Part shown: positions 17,848 to 26,745 of the stretch, one piece after another
How the letters are laid out: the number at the start of each line of letters is the position of its first letter
Numbering within the stretch: the first letter of the stretch is position 1
Assembly: GCF_900184995.1 (NCBI RefSeq)
Contig: NZ_LT860099.1
Location: forward strand, 458,268-522,267
Reading direction: 5' to 3'
DNA: 64,000 bases
Source of the DNA: Konateibacter massiliensis
GTDB lineage: Bacteria > Bacillota > Clostridia > Lachnospirales > Lachnospiraceae
Made by a program: the position numbers and the translations under genes
The notes under the pieces: model-generated
Database searches by the model: none
Told to the model about the DNA's origin: nothing
What the model saw: only the letters and a program-made list of their open reading frames with translations

Positions 17848-19143
17848 TTAAACATCAAATTTACTGGGAAGTAATTTCTCAATATCAAACTGAGAATTGA
17901 TTACAAGCCAGATAGGAGAGGAATAAAACATCAAATTCCAAAGTCTGACTCCGTTCAAATTATAGGTTCGTACCAACTCCACCAAAGCATTGATAGTTCT
18001 GGCGTCCGTTGTCCAGACAATATGTTCCTCTCCATTTGCAATTGTATAGTTAAAATAAGGGGACTGTGATATTTCATCAAACTGAATGACAGCTCCTGTA
18101 TCGGAGGCAAGCCTGAGTGCAGAGCTTAAGCTTAAGGAATTGGCATAGGAAAGTCCGGGCGTGTAGGGAAGCCGCCAGTCATAGCTGATTAGGGAGGCAC
18201 CGGCTGAAAGTTTTTCAGGCTGCATCGTTTGCGTCACATATTCCACTAATGACTTTAATAGTGCAATGGAATTGGCGGGCATGGGGGGACCGTAGTTGAC
18301 ACCCCAGACGAACTGGATAAAAGTAATTCCGTCAATCAATGGGGATAAAGGGCTATAGTCAATTTTTTCAAAGCTCAGTTCGTTACTGACATATTGAGAG
18401 TTTGAATTAACAGTTACAAAAAGTAAAAGGTTTTCTTTGTCTAAATCAGTCTTTAAATTGTAGAGAAGAGCTATGTACAAATCAATATTAAGGAGAGTTA
18501 AATAATTGAAAATAATATTTAATCCCATATATCCTTTTTGTTTTATAAGAGCAATTGAATTATCAATAAATGATTGTTGGTAGACTTCATTTGAAAGTAT
18601 GCTGGAAACGGCTTCATAATCCGGTTCACCTTGTGCAGACATGGTAGTAGCCATAAAAAGGGGAATTACACCGTATTCTTTGGAGCGTTGTATGACAATC
18701 TCATCATCATAGTAGGTGATGATTTCTCCGCTTACAGTTATTTTATAATTATAGATAGAATTATAGGTTAAATTTGGAAGAGTCTTAAGCAATGTATTGT
18801 TGTCAATATAGGGATACATATAGCCTCCTGTAGATATTTTTCCTGAGGTATCGTAACGAATCGTCAATATTCTGTCCGGAGCAATGGGGGTGGTAGCAAG
18901 AATGGGGTTGTTTTGAAGCAGCTTCATCTGTGAAACATTGTTTTTTTGGGCAATTGTTTCCAATGTATCACCTGCCACCGTAACATATGTCTGCGCAGGA
19001 GGAGCGATGACAATCGCCTGGCCCGGAACAAGAGAGTTTGGGGCGTCTAAATCGTTGTCTTGCATCAGTCTCCTTGACGAAATATTAAATTTACTGGCGA
19101 TACCGTAGACCGTATCATTGGGCTGAACAACATATATTTCCAT
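17848..19143 (-). CDS. LysM-LysM-GH18-like protein, catalytic residues lost
   Basis: The 431-residue protein has two LysM peptidoglycan-binding repeats at residues 3-47 and 51-95 (IYVVQPNDTVYGIASKFNIS, YVTVAGDTLETIAQKNNVS) and a C-terminal glycoside hydrolase 18-like domain of the spore-lysin type (SleL/YaaH): EYGVIPLFMATT, SYDWRLPYTPG, NGVRLWNL. In active relatives strand 4 reads GLDIDFE or similar; here it is GYMGLNIIFNY, so both aspartates and the catalytic glutamate are replaced. There is no signal peptide, as in spore coat or cortex-lytic relatives. It is probably a cell-wall or spore-envelope binding protein rather than a hydrolase. Confidence 0.8.
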   Translation of the reverse strand: MEIYVVQPNDTVYGIASKFNISSRRLMQDNDLDAPNSLVPGQAIVIAPPAQTYVTVAGDTLETIAQKNNVSQMKLLQNNPILATTPIAPDRILTIRYDTSGKISTGGYMYPYIDNNTLLKTLPNLTYNSIYNYKITVSGEIITYYDDEIVIQRSKEYGVIPLFMATTMSAQGEPDYEAVSSILSNEVYQQSFIDNSIALIKQKGYMGLNIIFNYLTLLNIDLYIALLYNLKTDLDKENLLLFVTVNSNSQYVSNELSFEKIDYSPLSPLIDGITFIQFVWGVNYGPPMPANSIALLKSLVEYVTQTMQPEKLSAGASLISYDWRLPYTPGLSYANSLSLSSALRLASDTGAVIQFDEISQSPYFNYTIANGEEHIVWTTDARTINALVELVRTYNLNGVRLWNLMFYSSPIWLVINSQFDIEKLLPSKFDV

Positions 19144-19273
19144 AGAAGTATCCTTGTCGTTTTAGTCTTATTATATGCATAATAAATGGGGAATACGATT
19201 GATTTCAAGAAAAGAAAGTTATATCTTGTTTGTGGAAGATATCTCTTTTATAATAAGAGGAAAGAACAAAATA

Positions 19274-19294
19274 GGGTGCCGGTTAACGGCACCC
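19274..19294 (-). terminator. Terminator of the small unit upstream of hemA
   Basis: Perfect 8-bp stem GGGTGCCG (19274-19281) and CGGCACCC (19287-19294) with a 5-base loop. On the minus strand it is followed by TATTTTGTTCTTT, which fits intrinsic termination; on the plus strand no T tract follows. It closes the small unit starting near 19443. Confidence 0.7.
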
Positions 19295-19331
19295 CTTGAA
19301 TTCATTTAAAAACGAACCATATATCATTTGT

Positions 19332-19400
19332 CTATTTGCAGTACTGAGAAATCAGATTTAAAAGGTCGCTTAAGTTACATGAACTGAAAGTAAAACACAT
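19332..19400 (-). CDS. Candidate 22-residue peptide gene
   Basis: Short minus-strand frame encoding MCFTFSSCNLSDLLNLISQY followed by CK, with cysteines at positions 2, 8 and 21. AAAGGAGG (19410-19417) lies nine bases before ATG 19400, a promoter lies at 19450-19478 and an intrinsic terminator at 19274-19294, so every part of a small gene is present. I do not recognise the peptide. An alternative start (ATG 19408) would give a 10-codon frame placed too close to the ribosome site. It could also be a leader or a small RNA in which the frame is incidental. Confidence 0.45.
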   Translation of the reverse strand: MCFTFSSCNLSDLLNLISQYCK

Positions 19401-19449
19401 AACACATTTCCTCCTTTATATTTTTTTTGTGTTTCTTAAGAACAAAATA

Positions 19450-19478
19450 ATTGTAACATATTTGTAACAAGTATGTAA
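19450..19478 (-). promoter_or_regulatory. Promoter with 11-bp-spaced direct repeats
   Basis: On the minus strand TTACAT (19473-19478), 17 bases, then TACAAT (19450-19455). The same stretch contains three copies of TTACAW separated by five bases (TTACAT-N5-TTACAA-N5-TTACAA), one helical turn apart. OmpR-family regulators such as PhoP bind tandem hexamers with this spacing, so this may be an operator; which regulator is not shown. Confidence 0.6.
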
Positions 19479-19547
19479 TATTTAAAGAATGGAAACAACG
19501 GTACAATATGGAAAATAGATACCATGCTGGGCACAACACCTTAACCA

Positions 19548-19576
19548 TAGACATTCTCACACAAAAAGAGTATAAT
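19548..19576 (+). promoter_or_regulatory. Predicted hemA operon promoter
   Basis: TAGACA (19548-19553), 17 bases, TATAAT (19571-19576), 38 bases ahead of the hemA GTG start. This is the best promoter match between the small divergent unit and hemA and should drive the hemA-to-hemL operon. Confidence 0.75.
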
Positions 19577-19614
19577 TGACAGGAAATATCAAAAGCAATA
19601 AGAGGAGCAATACA

Positions 19615-20844
19615 GTGAACATAAGAATGGTAGGTATCGACCATGACAAAGCGTCGGTAGAATATAGAGAACAATTTGCTTTGACGAAAACCAATTGTAT
19701 CAAAGCGATGATGAAATTAAAAGAGACAAATGGCATCAACGGATGTGTAATTTTGTCCACTTGCAACAGAACAGAGATATGGATTAGCCATGAGGAGCAT
19801 TTGGATCTTCCGCTAAAGGAATATTTCTGCAAGCTGAAGGGGCTTGACTATGCCTCTTATGAAAAATTTTTGACGGAGCGCCGCGAACTGGAGGCAGTAA
19901 ACCATTTATTCAATCTGGCGTGCGGAATCAAATCAAAGGTATTCGGTGAGGATCAGATTATCTCGCAGGTAAAAGAGGCTTTAGCGCTTGCAAGGGATAA
20001 TTATTGTACAGATAATGTGCTAGAGGTGCTGTTTCGAATGGCGGTTACCGCGGCAAAAAAAGTAAAGACAAACGTGAAGCTTTCACATGTAAATTACTCG
20101 GTGATAGACGAAGCGGTTTCCTGTTTGAAAAGGGAGCAGATAGAGCTAAGGAATAAAACATGTATGGTAATCGGAAACGGGGAGATGGGAAAGCTTTCCG
20201 CTATGGCGTTAAAAAAAGAGGGTGCGGATGTAACCGTGACGGTCAGACAATACAAGAGCGGTGTAGTTGAAATTCCGGAAGGCTGCAGACGTATCCATTA
20301 CGGAGAACGAATGAGCTATATCAACAATTGTGACATTGTAATCAGTGCGACGGCAAGCCCGAATTGTACGATAAGCATGGAGGATTTAGGGCTGGTTGAA
20401 CTGCGAAAGCCGCTTTTATTACTTGATTTGGCAGTGCCAAGAGACATTGATCCAAGGGTGACAGAGCTAAACCGGGTGAAGCTCTATGATATAGATGATT
20501 TTAAGCTTGACATTTCGGATGAAAAGCTGGAAGAAAATTTAAGACAGATAGAAGCAATTTTACAAGCACAGATAGATGAATTTGTGGAGTGGTACGAATG
20601 CAGAGATCTGATTTTGGTTGTCCAGCAGATTGCAGATTTGGCGGCAAAGGACATCGGAAACAGAGTATGGGGTGTGTCAGGAAAATTAAATATTGAAGAA
20701 GACAGCCGGGAAAGCCTTGAGAATACGATACAGGAAGCATCCAAAAAGGTAGTGGATAAGTTGATATTTGGCTTGCGTGATAATCTAAACGTCGATACAT
20801 GGAGAGAATGCGTCGAAGGAATGAATAAAATTTATACGGAATAG
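19615..20844 (+). CDS. hemA: Glutamyl-tRNA reductase
   Basis: NADPH-dependent reduction of glutamyl-tRNA to glutamate-1-semialdehyde, the first step of the C5 tetrapyrrole pathway. GTG 19615 follows AGAGGAG and gives the family start NIRMVGIDHDKASVEYREQFA; an earlier in-frame ATG at 19576 lies in the promoter. The catalytic cysteine is residue 50 in LSTCNRTEIW. VFGEDQIISQVK, the Rossmann motif VIGNGEMGKLSA and LLDLAVPRDIDP complete the fold; 409 residues is normal. First gene of a five-gene operon. Confidence 0.95.
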   Translation: MNIRMVGIDHDKASVEYREQFALTKTNCIKAMMKLKETNGINGCVILSTCNRTEIWISHEEHLDLPLKEYFCKLKGLDYASYEKFLTERRELEAVNHLFNLACGIKSKVFGEDQIISQVKEALALARDNYCTDNVLEVLFRMAVTAAKKVKTNVKLSHVNYSVIDEAVSCLKREQIELRNKTCMVIGNGEMGKLSAMALKKEGADVTVTVRQYKSGVVEIPEGCRRIHYGERMSYINNCDIVISATASPNCTISMEDLGLVELRKPLLLLDLAVPRDIDPRVTELNRVKLYDIDDFKLDISDEKLEENLRQIEAILQAQIDEFVEWYECRDLILVVQQIADLAAKDIGNRVWGVSGKLNIEEDSRESLENTIQEASKKVVDKLIFGLRDNLNVDTWRECVEGMNKIYTE

Positions 20845-20865
20845 ACCGTTTTTTAGGAGGCAAGG

Positions 20866-21330
20866 ATGAGTGAACTAAAATTTCCCTTGTTTATACCCTT
20901 GGAGCAAAAAAAAATAATGATATTTGGTGCAGGCAAGGTAGCTTATCGAAGAATAAACACCTTGCTTTTGTTTCATGCGGATATTACTGTGGTTGCACCA
21001 AAGGTATACAGGGAGTTAGAAAGCCTGATAGCAGACAATAAAATTCAGTGGATACCGAACAGCTATCCTGCTCATGGCATAGAAGAGGATGCCTTTCTTG
21101 TGCTTGCAGCCACAGATGACGAGGCGATAAATGAGAAAATTTATAAGGAATGTAAAAGACTTCATATATTAGGAAACAATGCAGGGAACCAGAAGCAATG
21201 TGATTTCTTTTTTCCGGCGGTTGTAACGACCGAGGATGTCTCAATCGGTATAGCAGGAGACGGAACCAATCACAAAAAGGTAAGAGAAATTGCAGAGAAA
21301 ATAAGAAAAGAGAGGGAAAGCAATGCGTAA
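20866..21330 (+). CDS. sirC: Precorrin-2 dehydrogenase
   Basis: NAD-dependent oxidation of precorrin-2 to sirohydrochlorin. The 154-residue chain has the Rossmann motif MIFGAGKVAYRRI, ITVVAPKV, LAATDDEAINEKIYKEC and the NNAGNQKQCDFFFPAVVTTEDVSIGI segment of the CysG-N/Met8 family, but lacks the C-terminal dimer/chelatase part, as is usual for SirC-type proteins. Metal insertion is then left to CbiK. The end overlaps the next gene by eight bases. Confidence 0.9.
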   Translation: MSELKFPLFIPLEQKKIMIFGAGKVAYRRINTLLLFHADITVVAPKVYRELESLIADNKIQWIPNSYPAHGIEEDAFLVLAATDDEAINEKIYKECKRLHILGNNAGNQKQCDFFFPAVVTTEDVSIGIAGDGTNHKKVREIAEKIRKERESNA

Positions 21331-23695
21331 AATCAGGGTGGGAAGCCGGGAGAGTAAGCTGGCTGTCGTGCAGTCACAGCTCATTATAGACGGAATTAAA
21401 AAGCATCATCCCGAGCTGGAGATTGAGTTAATCACGATGAAGACGACAGGGGATAAAATTCTTGACAGAACGCTTGACAAGGTTGGCGGCAAAGGACTTT
21501 TTGTCAAGGAGCTTGATAAGGCTTTGTTAAACAATGAGATAGATTTGGCGGTTCACTCTTTAAAGGATATGCCGATGGAAACCGATGAGAGACTTCCGAT
21601 TCTTGCCTATTCAAAGAGAGAGGATGCAAGAGATGTGCTTATATTGCCAAAGGGAGTGAGCGAATTAAATAAGGAGCTTCCGATTGGCTGCTCGAGTCTT
21701 AGGAGAACCTTACAGTTAAGAGCGCTGTTTCCGGATATGGAGGTAAAGCCTGTTCGAGGAAATGTGCTGACGCGTCTGGAAAAATTAGACTCAGGTGAAT
21801 TTTCTGCCTTGATTCTGGCGGCAGCAGGAATGAAAAGGCTGAAGTTGGAAAAACGGATATCAAGAGAATTTACAGTGGAAGAGATGCTTCCGGCAGCAGG
21901 GCAGGGTATCTTGGCAATGCAAGGAAGGGCGGGAGAGGATTATTCCTTTCTTGAATGCGTAAATAACAGGGAAAGTGAGCTTGCGGCAACAAGTGAGCGA
22001 GCTTTTATCAAAGCCTTAAATGGAGGCTGTACATCACCCGTTGCGGCATATGCGACGGTGCAGGGGGAAACCATCACCTTAAACTGTATGTTTGAGGACG
22101 GGAAAAAGGGGCAGTGGAAGGATAATGCTGAGCATGCTAAGGAGCTTGGTGAATATGCGGCAGGTAAAAAAGAAAAGAAGATTGGAAAGGTATGGCTTGT
22201 GGGTGCAGGACCATCGGACCCGGAGCTTCTTACGCTAAAGGCAAAGCGGATATTAGAGCAGGCAGATACCATCGTATATGACAGACTTGTAGGGGACGGT
22301 ATCCTTAGTATGCTTTCTGATACAGCACAAAAGTTCTATGTCGGAAAACAGGCGGGAAATCATGCTGTATCGCAGGATAAAATCAATGAGCTTCTTTTGG
22401 AGGAGGCACAAAAAGGGAAAAAGGTCGTAAGGCTAAAGGGCGGCGATCCGTTTGTTTTTGGAAGAGGCGGTGAGGAGCTGGAGCTATTGGTGGAGAATAA
22501 GGTTCCGTTTGAAATTATTCCGGGCATCACAAGTGCGGTTTCTGTGCCTGCCTATCAAGGGATCCCTGTAACCTATCGGGATTACTGTTCCTCTCTTCAT
22601 ATTATCACAGGGCATAAAAAACAAGATGAGCCGCTTGATATTGATTTTGAGGCATTGGTCAGAACGAAGGGAACACTTGTCTTTTTGATGAGTGTCTCTT
22701 CGCTGGAGGAAATCTGTGAGGGTCTGATAGCCGGAGGAATGGAGGCGGATATACCTGCGGCTGTGCTTGAAAACGGAACAAAGGCACATCAAAGAAAGGT
22801 TGTCTCTACTCTTTCTCATCTGCACGAGGAGGCAGAAAAAGCGAAAATCCAGTCTCCGTCCATTATCGTAGTCGGAAAGGTGTGTGCCCTATCTGAAAAA
22901 TTTGCATGGTATGATAAAAATACCTTATCAGGCCAAAAAATAGTGATTACAAGACCAAGAGAGCTTACCTCAAAACTATCCTTGATGCTGCGGGAAAGAG
23001 GGGCAGAGGTATTGGAGCTTCCAAGCATCAAAACAGTTCAAATTCCGAACAATGAGGAATTATACAGCTGTATAACGAAACTTACAGACATTCACTGGAT
23101 TGCATTGACAAGTCCGACAGGAGCAAAAATATTTTTTGAGGAGCTGCAAGCCTGCAAGGTTGATATCAGAAGCCTAAACCATATTAAATTTGCGGTGATT
23201 GGCAGGGCGACCGGCAAAATTTTAGAGGAAAAAGGTATTTTTCCGGAGCTTATGCCAGAGATTTATACGGGAGAGGAGCTTGGAAAGCTGCTTGCAGCCA
23301 CAATAAGGGAGAAGGAAGTACTTCTGATTCCGAGGGCAAAAGCAGGCGCAAAGGAAATCATAGAGGAGCTTTCTGATACAGGAGCGGTTATCTATGATGT
23401 GCCAACCTATGAGACGGTATATGAAACACCGCTGGTTGATGTGGAAGAGGGCTTTTTAAAAGGAGAGATTGACTGTGCTGTTTTTACAAGTGCGTCGACT
23501 GTGGAAGGCTTTATAAACGCCAACCCAAATATCGATTATGCGAAGATTAAGGCATTTTGCATCGGACATAAGACCGAAGAAGCGGCAAAAAGATATCAAA
23601 TGCAGACCTTTGTTTCCAAGGAGGCTACGATGGAAAGTCTTGTGGAATGCTTGGAAAAGGTTGTCAATAATAAGACGGAGGCAAAAATATGTTAA
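21323..23695 (+). CDS. HemC-CobA-HemD triple fusion: porphobilinogen deaminase, uroporphyrinogen-III methyltransferase and synthase
   Basis: A 790-residue chain carries three successive pathway steps. Residues 1-285 are HemC (RKIRVGSRESKLAVVQSQ, DLAVHSLKDMP, and the dipyrromethane cysteine in ALNGGCTSPVAAY near 237). Residues 286-530 are CobA/SirA, which makes precorrin-2 (VWLVGAGPSDPELLTLKA, VVRLKGGDPFVFGRGGEEL, GITSAVSVPAYQGIPVTYR). Residues 535-790 are HemD (GQKIVITRPRELTSKL, HWIALTSPTGAKIFF, LLIPRAKAGAKEI, VFTSASTVEGF). All three look complete. The order deaminase-methylase-synthase puts HemD after CobA although HemD acts before it. Such fusions occur in some Clostridia. Confidence 0.95.
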   Translation: MRKIRVGSRESKLAVVQSQLIIDGIKKHHPELEIELITMKTTGDKILDRTLDKVGGKGLFVKELDKALLNNEIDLAVHSLKDMPMETDERLPILAYSKREDARDVLILPKGVSELNKELPIGCSSLRRTLQLRALFPDMEVKPVRGNVLTRLEKLDSGEFSALILAAAGMKRLKLEKRISREFTVEEMLPAAGQGILAMQGRAGEDYSFLECVNNRESELAATSERAFIKALNGGCTSPVAAYATVQGETITLNCMFEDGKKGQWKDNAEHAKELGEYAAGKKEKKIGKVWLVGAGPSDPELLTLKAKRILEQADTIVYDRLVGDGILSMLSDTAQKFYVGKQAGNHAVSQDKINELLLEEAQKGKKVVRLKGGDPFVFGRGGEELELLVENKVPFEIIPGITSAVSVPAYQGIPVTYRDYCSSLHIITGHKKQDEPLDIDFEALVRTKGTLVFLMSVSSLEEICEGLIAGGMEADIPAAVLENGTKAHQRKVVSTLSHLHEEAEKAKIQSPSIIVVGKVCALSEKFAWYDKNTLSGQKIVITRPRELTSKLSLMLRERGAEVLELPSIKTVQIPNNEELYSCITKLTDIHWIALTSPTGAKIFFEELQACKVDIRSLNHIKFAVIGRATGKILEEKGIFPELMPEIYTGEELGKLLAATIREKEVLLIPRAKAGAKEIIEELSDTGAVIYDVPTYETVYETPLVDVEEGFLKGEIDCAVFTSASTVEGFINANPNIDYAKIKAFCIGHKTEEAAKRYQMQTFVSKEATMESLVECLEKVVNNKTEAKIC

Positions 23696-24666
23696 ACAGA
23701 CCGAGAAGAAACAGAAGCAGTGAAATCTTAAGAAAAATGGTGCGGGAGACGAGAATGGATAAGGCTTCCCTGATGTACCCAATTTTTGTGCAGGAGGGTA
23801 CGAATATCGAGGAGGAGATTGCCTCGATGAGAGGACAGTACCGTTACAGTGTGGACCGCTTAAAATATGAGCTGGAGAGAGTGTCGGATGCAGGGATATC
23901 AAGCGTTATGCTGTTTGGAATTCCTGACCATAAAGATGCATGCGGAAGTGAAGCTTATGCGGAGGATGGTATCATTCAAAGGGCGCTTCGCGAGGCGAAA
24001 AAAGAATTTCCGAATCTCTACTATGTGACCGATGTTTGCCTGTGTGAATATACCTCCCACGGACATTGCGGAATCTTAAAGGGGAATACGGTAGACAATG
24101 ACGAGACACTAAAAATTCTTGCGAAAACCGCGCTTTCCCATGTGCAGGCAGGTGCCGATATGGTGGCGCCGTCCGACATGATGGATGCGAGAGTTGCCGC
24201 AATTCGAAACGAGCTGGAGACAAGCGGTTATACCGATATTCCGATTATGAGCTATACGGTAAAATATGCTTCCTCCTTTTATGGGCCGTTTCGTGAGGCT
24301 GCAGGTTCTACACCGTCTTTTGGAGACAGAAAGAGCTACCAGATGGATTACCACAATAAAAAAGAGGCAATCCGTGAAGCACTCCTTGACGTCGACGAAG
24401 GTGCAGATATTATTATGGTAAAGCCCGCACTTTCCTATTTGGACGTAATCAGGGATGTGGCGGAGACGGTAAATCTTCCGGTTGCGGCATACAGCGTGAG
24501 CGGGGAATATGCAATGGTGAAGGCGGCTGCTGAGATGGGCTATATTGACGAGGCATCGATTGTGTGCGAGATGGCAACAAGCGCTTATCGCGCGGGAACA
24601 GATATTTACATTACTTATTTTGCCAAGGAGCTTGCAAGATATATGAAGGAAGGAAGAATAGGCTAA
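23689..24666 (+). CDS. hemB: Delta-aminolevulinic acid dehydratase (porphobilinogen synthase)
   Basis: Condenses two 5-aminolevulinate molecules to porphobilinogen. The 325 residues include RPRRNRSSEILRKMVRET, the cysteine-rich zinc motif TDVCLCEYTSHGHCG (so a zinc-type enzyme) and the two Schiff-base lysines in SYTVKYASSFYGPFR (near 192) and IIMVKPALSYLDVI (near 245). ATG overlaps the fusion gene by seven bases. Confidence 0.95.
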   Translation: MLNRPRRNRSSEILRKMVRETRMDKASLMYPIFVQEGTNIEEEIASMRGQYRYSVDRLKYELERVSDAGISSVMLFGIPDHKDACGSEAYAEDGIIQRALREAKKEFPNLYYVTDVCLCEYTSHGHCGILKGNTVDNDETLKILAKTALSHVQAGADMVAPSDMMDARVAAIRNELETSGYTDIPIMSYTVKYASSFYGPFREAAGSTPSFGDRKSYQMDYHNKKEAIREALLDVDEGADIIMVKPALSYLDVIRDVAETVNLPVAAYSVSGEYAMVKAAAEMGYIDEASIVCEMATSAYRAGTDIYITYFAKELARYMKEGRIG

Positions 24667-25952
24667 TGACGAAATCAGAGCAGTTATATGAGGAAGCACG
24701 AAACTATATTCCGGGCGGCGTGAACAGCCCGGTACGAGCATATGGTTCGGTTGGACTAACCCCTCGTTTTATTGCGAAGGCAGATGGGGCATATATCACA
24801 GACGTGGACGGGAAAGAATACATTGATTTTATCGGCTCATGGGGACCGATGATACTTGGAAGCAACCATAAAGCTGTATATGAAAAGGTAGTAGAGGCGT
24901 GCAAAAACGGTCTGAGCTTTGGGGCTGCCACCGAATACGAGGTGAAAATGGCAAAGCTTATCTGCGAGCTTGTTCCGTCCATTGAGATGATTCGAATGGT
25001 AAACTCAGGAACAGAGGCTGTTATGAGTGCCATCCGTGTCGCAAGAGGCTTTACCGGACGAAACAAGATTGTAAAGTTTGAGGGCTGCTATCACGGGCAT
25101 AGCGATTCCATGCTTGTAAAGGCAGGATCCGGCGTTATGACGGCAGGTGTACCAGACAGTGCAGGTGTTCCAAAGGGCTGTGCTACCGATACGCTCACCG
25201 CCGGCTATAACGACCTTGCAAGTGTTGAAGAACTGTTTGAGCAGTGGGGAGAGGATATTGCTGCAATTATCATTGAGCCGGTTGCAGCCAATATGGGAGT
25301 GGTATTGCCGGAAAAAGGATTTTTGGAGGGGCTTCGAAAAATATGTGACGAGAATCAGACACTTCTTATTTTTGATGAGGTCATTACAGGCTTTCGTCTC
25401 GGAATTGATGGGGCCCAGGGGTATTTTGGCATAAAGCCTGATTTGACTACATTCGGTAAAATTATAGGCGGCGGTATGCCTGTGGGTGCCTACGGCGGCA
25501 GAAGAGATATCATGGAAATGGTTGCTCCTCTCGGTACAGTTTATCAGGCGGGAACACTGAGTGGAAATCCGGTTGCGATGGCAGCAGGCTATGCACAGCT
25601 TACCATGTTAAAGGATAATTCATCTTTTTATGAGGAATTAAATAAAAAGGCCCAAAAGCTGTTTGAGGGGATGAAGGAAATTTTAAAAGAGAAAAAGGTA
25701 GATGCGACGCTTAATTACACAGGCTCCCTCGGCTGTATCTTTTTTACAAAGGAGCCTGTACGCGACTACACAACGGCTAAGACCGCTGACACAAAGAAAT
25801 TCGGTGAATATTTCAAACATATGCTGGAAAACGGAATCTATATTGCACCATCCCAGTTTGAAGCAATGTTTGTCTCGGGCGCAATGACAGATAAGGAAGT
25901 GGAAGAGACACTCCGGGTGTTTGAACAAACTATAACAAAAATTTCTCGATAA
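24666..25952 (+). CDS. hemL: Glutamate-1-semialdehyde 2,1-aminomutase
   Basis: PLP enzyme that converts glutamate-1-semialdehyde to 5-aminolevulinate. ATG 24666 overlaps the hemB stop (TAATG) and gives the family start KSEQLYEEARNYIPGGVNSPVRAY; the longer frame from 24564 is not needed. NSGTEAVMSAIRVARG, FEGCYHGHSD, LIFDEVITGFR and the PLP lysine in TTFGKIIGGGMPVGAYGG are seen; 428 residues is normal. Its last 23 bases overlap the convergent HAD gene, so no terminator fits between them. Confidence 0.95.
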   Translation: MTKSEQLYEEARNYIPGGVNSPVRAYGSVGLTPRFIAKADGAYITDVDGKEYIDFIGSWGPMILGSNHKAVYEKVVEACKNGLSFGAATEYEVKMAKLICELVPSIEMIRMVNSGTEAVMSAIRVARGFTGRNKIVKFEGCYHGHSDSMLVKAGSGVMTAGVPDSAGVPKGCATDTLTAGYNDLASVEELFEQWGEDIAAIIIEPVAANMGVVLPEKGFLEGLRKICDENQTLLIFDEVITGFRLGIDGAQGYFGIKPDLTTFGKIIGGGMPVGAYGGRRDIMEMVAPLGTVYQAGTLSGNPVAMAAGYAQLTMLKDNSSFYEELNKKAQKLFEGMKEILKEKKVDATLNYTGSLGCIFFTKEPVRDYTTAKTADTKKFGEYFKHMLENGIYIAPSQFEAMFVSGAMTDKEVEETLRVFEQTITKISR

Positions 25953-26745
25953 TCTCTGCAATTCCGTGATTATTGTTATTGTTTTCGGTCACATAGTCGG
26001 CATATCTCTTGATTTCATCGGAGGCATTTGCCATTACCGCACCGATTCCTGCCGCTTGCAGCATAGAAATATCATTTTCCTCATCGCCTGCCGCAATGGA
26101 ATTTTCGACCGGAACACCTAAGTGATTACAGAGAAATTTGAGGGCATTTCCCTTTGAGGCATCAAGCGAGCCAAACTCAAGCAGATAAGGGCTTGAAAAA
26201 TAGCAGTTTATTTTATCTTGACAAAAGGCTTCCAGCTCCTGCTTGATTTTTGATAAGCGGTCTCTGCCTTCAAAATTAATCATAATAGCCTTGATCGGAT
26301 TCTCGGTCAGGGCTTCTTCTATTTTTTCCACAACCTGATATGGTATTTTAATGTGATCGCAGTACCGTGTAAGCTCGTCCGTCAAATGCTCCGATACAAC
26401 GTTTTTATCAGAATAACTGTGATAGTGCACTTGATGCCTTCTTGCCGCATCAAAGAGTGTGCCGAGATATTCCTTTGAAAGGGTAGCTTTGGAAATAGCC
26501 TGCTTTGCGCCGCAGTCGTAAATAAGTCCGCCGTTGAATGTGATGGCATAGCAGCCGTCACCGTCAAGCCCTAACTCCTCTGTAAGCAGCAGCGTACTTG
26601 CAAGAGGACGTCCAGTCGTAATCACAATCTTATGCCCCATATCCAGAGCTTTTTGGATTGCCTGTTTATTTTGATAGGAAATTTTTCTTTCATCATTTAA
26701 TAAGGTACCGTCTAAATCTGTAAAAAGAATTTTAGTTGCATTCAT
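25930..26745 (-). CDS. Cof-type HAD-IIB sugar-phosphatase-like hydrolase
   Basis: Haloacid-dehalogenase fold phosphatase of the Cof family, members of which act on sugar phosphates, flavin or PLP precursors. The 271 residues have the nucleophile motif KILFTDLDGTLLNDE, motif II VITTGRPLAST, and motif IV AAGDEENDISMLQAAGIGAVMANAS with the lysine of DASKGNAL. The C2 cap lies between about residues 80 and 195. AAAGGAG precedes ATG 26745. Substrate cannot be told from sequence. Confidence 0.88.
   Translation of the reverse strand: MNATKILFTDLDGTLLNDERKISYQNKQAIQKALDMGHKIVITTGRPLASTLLLTEELGLDGDGCYAITFNGGLIYDCGAKQAISKATLSKEYLGTLFDAARRHQVHYHSYSDKNVVSEHLTDELTRYCDHIKIPYQVVEKIEEALTENPIKAIMINFEGRDRLSKIKQELEAFCQDKINCYFSSPYLLEFGSLDASKGNALKFLCNHLGVPVENSIAAGDEENDISMLQAAGIGAVMANASDEIKRYADYVTENNNNNHGIAEIIEKFLL

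Noticed and set aside
24109..24741. 210-codon minus-strand frame antisense to hemB
   Set aside because: Cysteine/histidine-rich reverse complement of hemB; no start signals.
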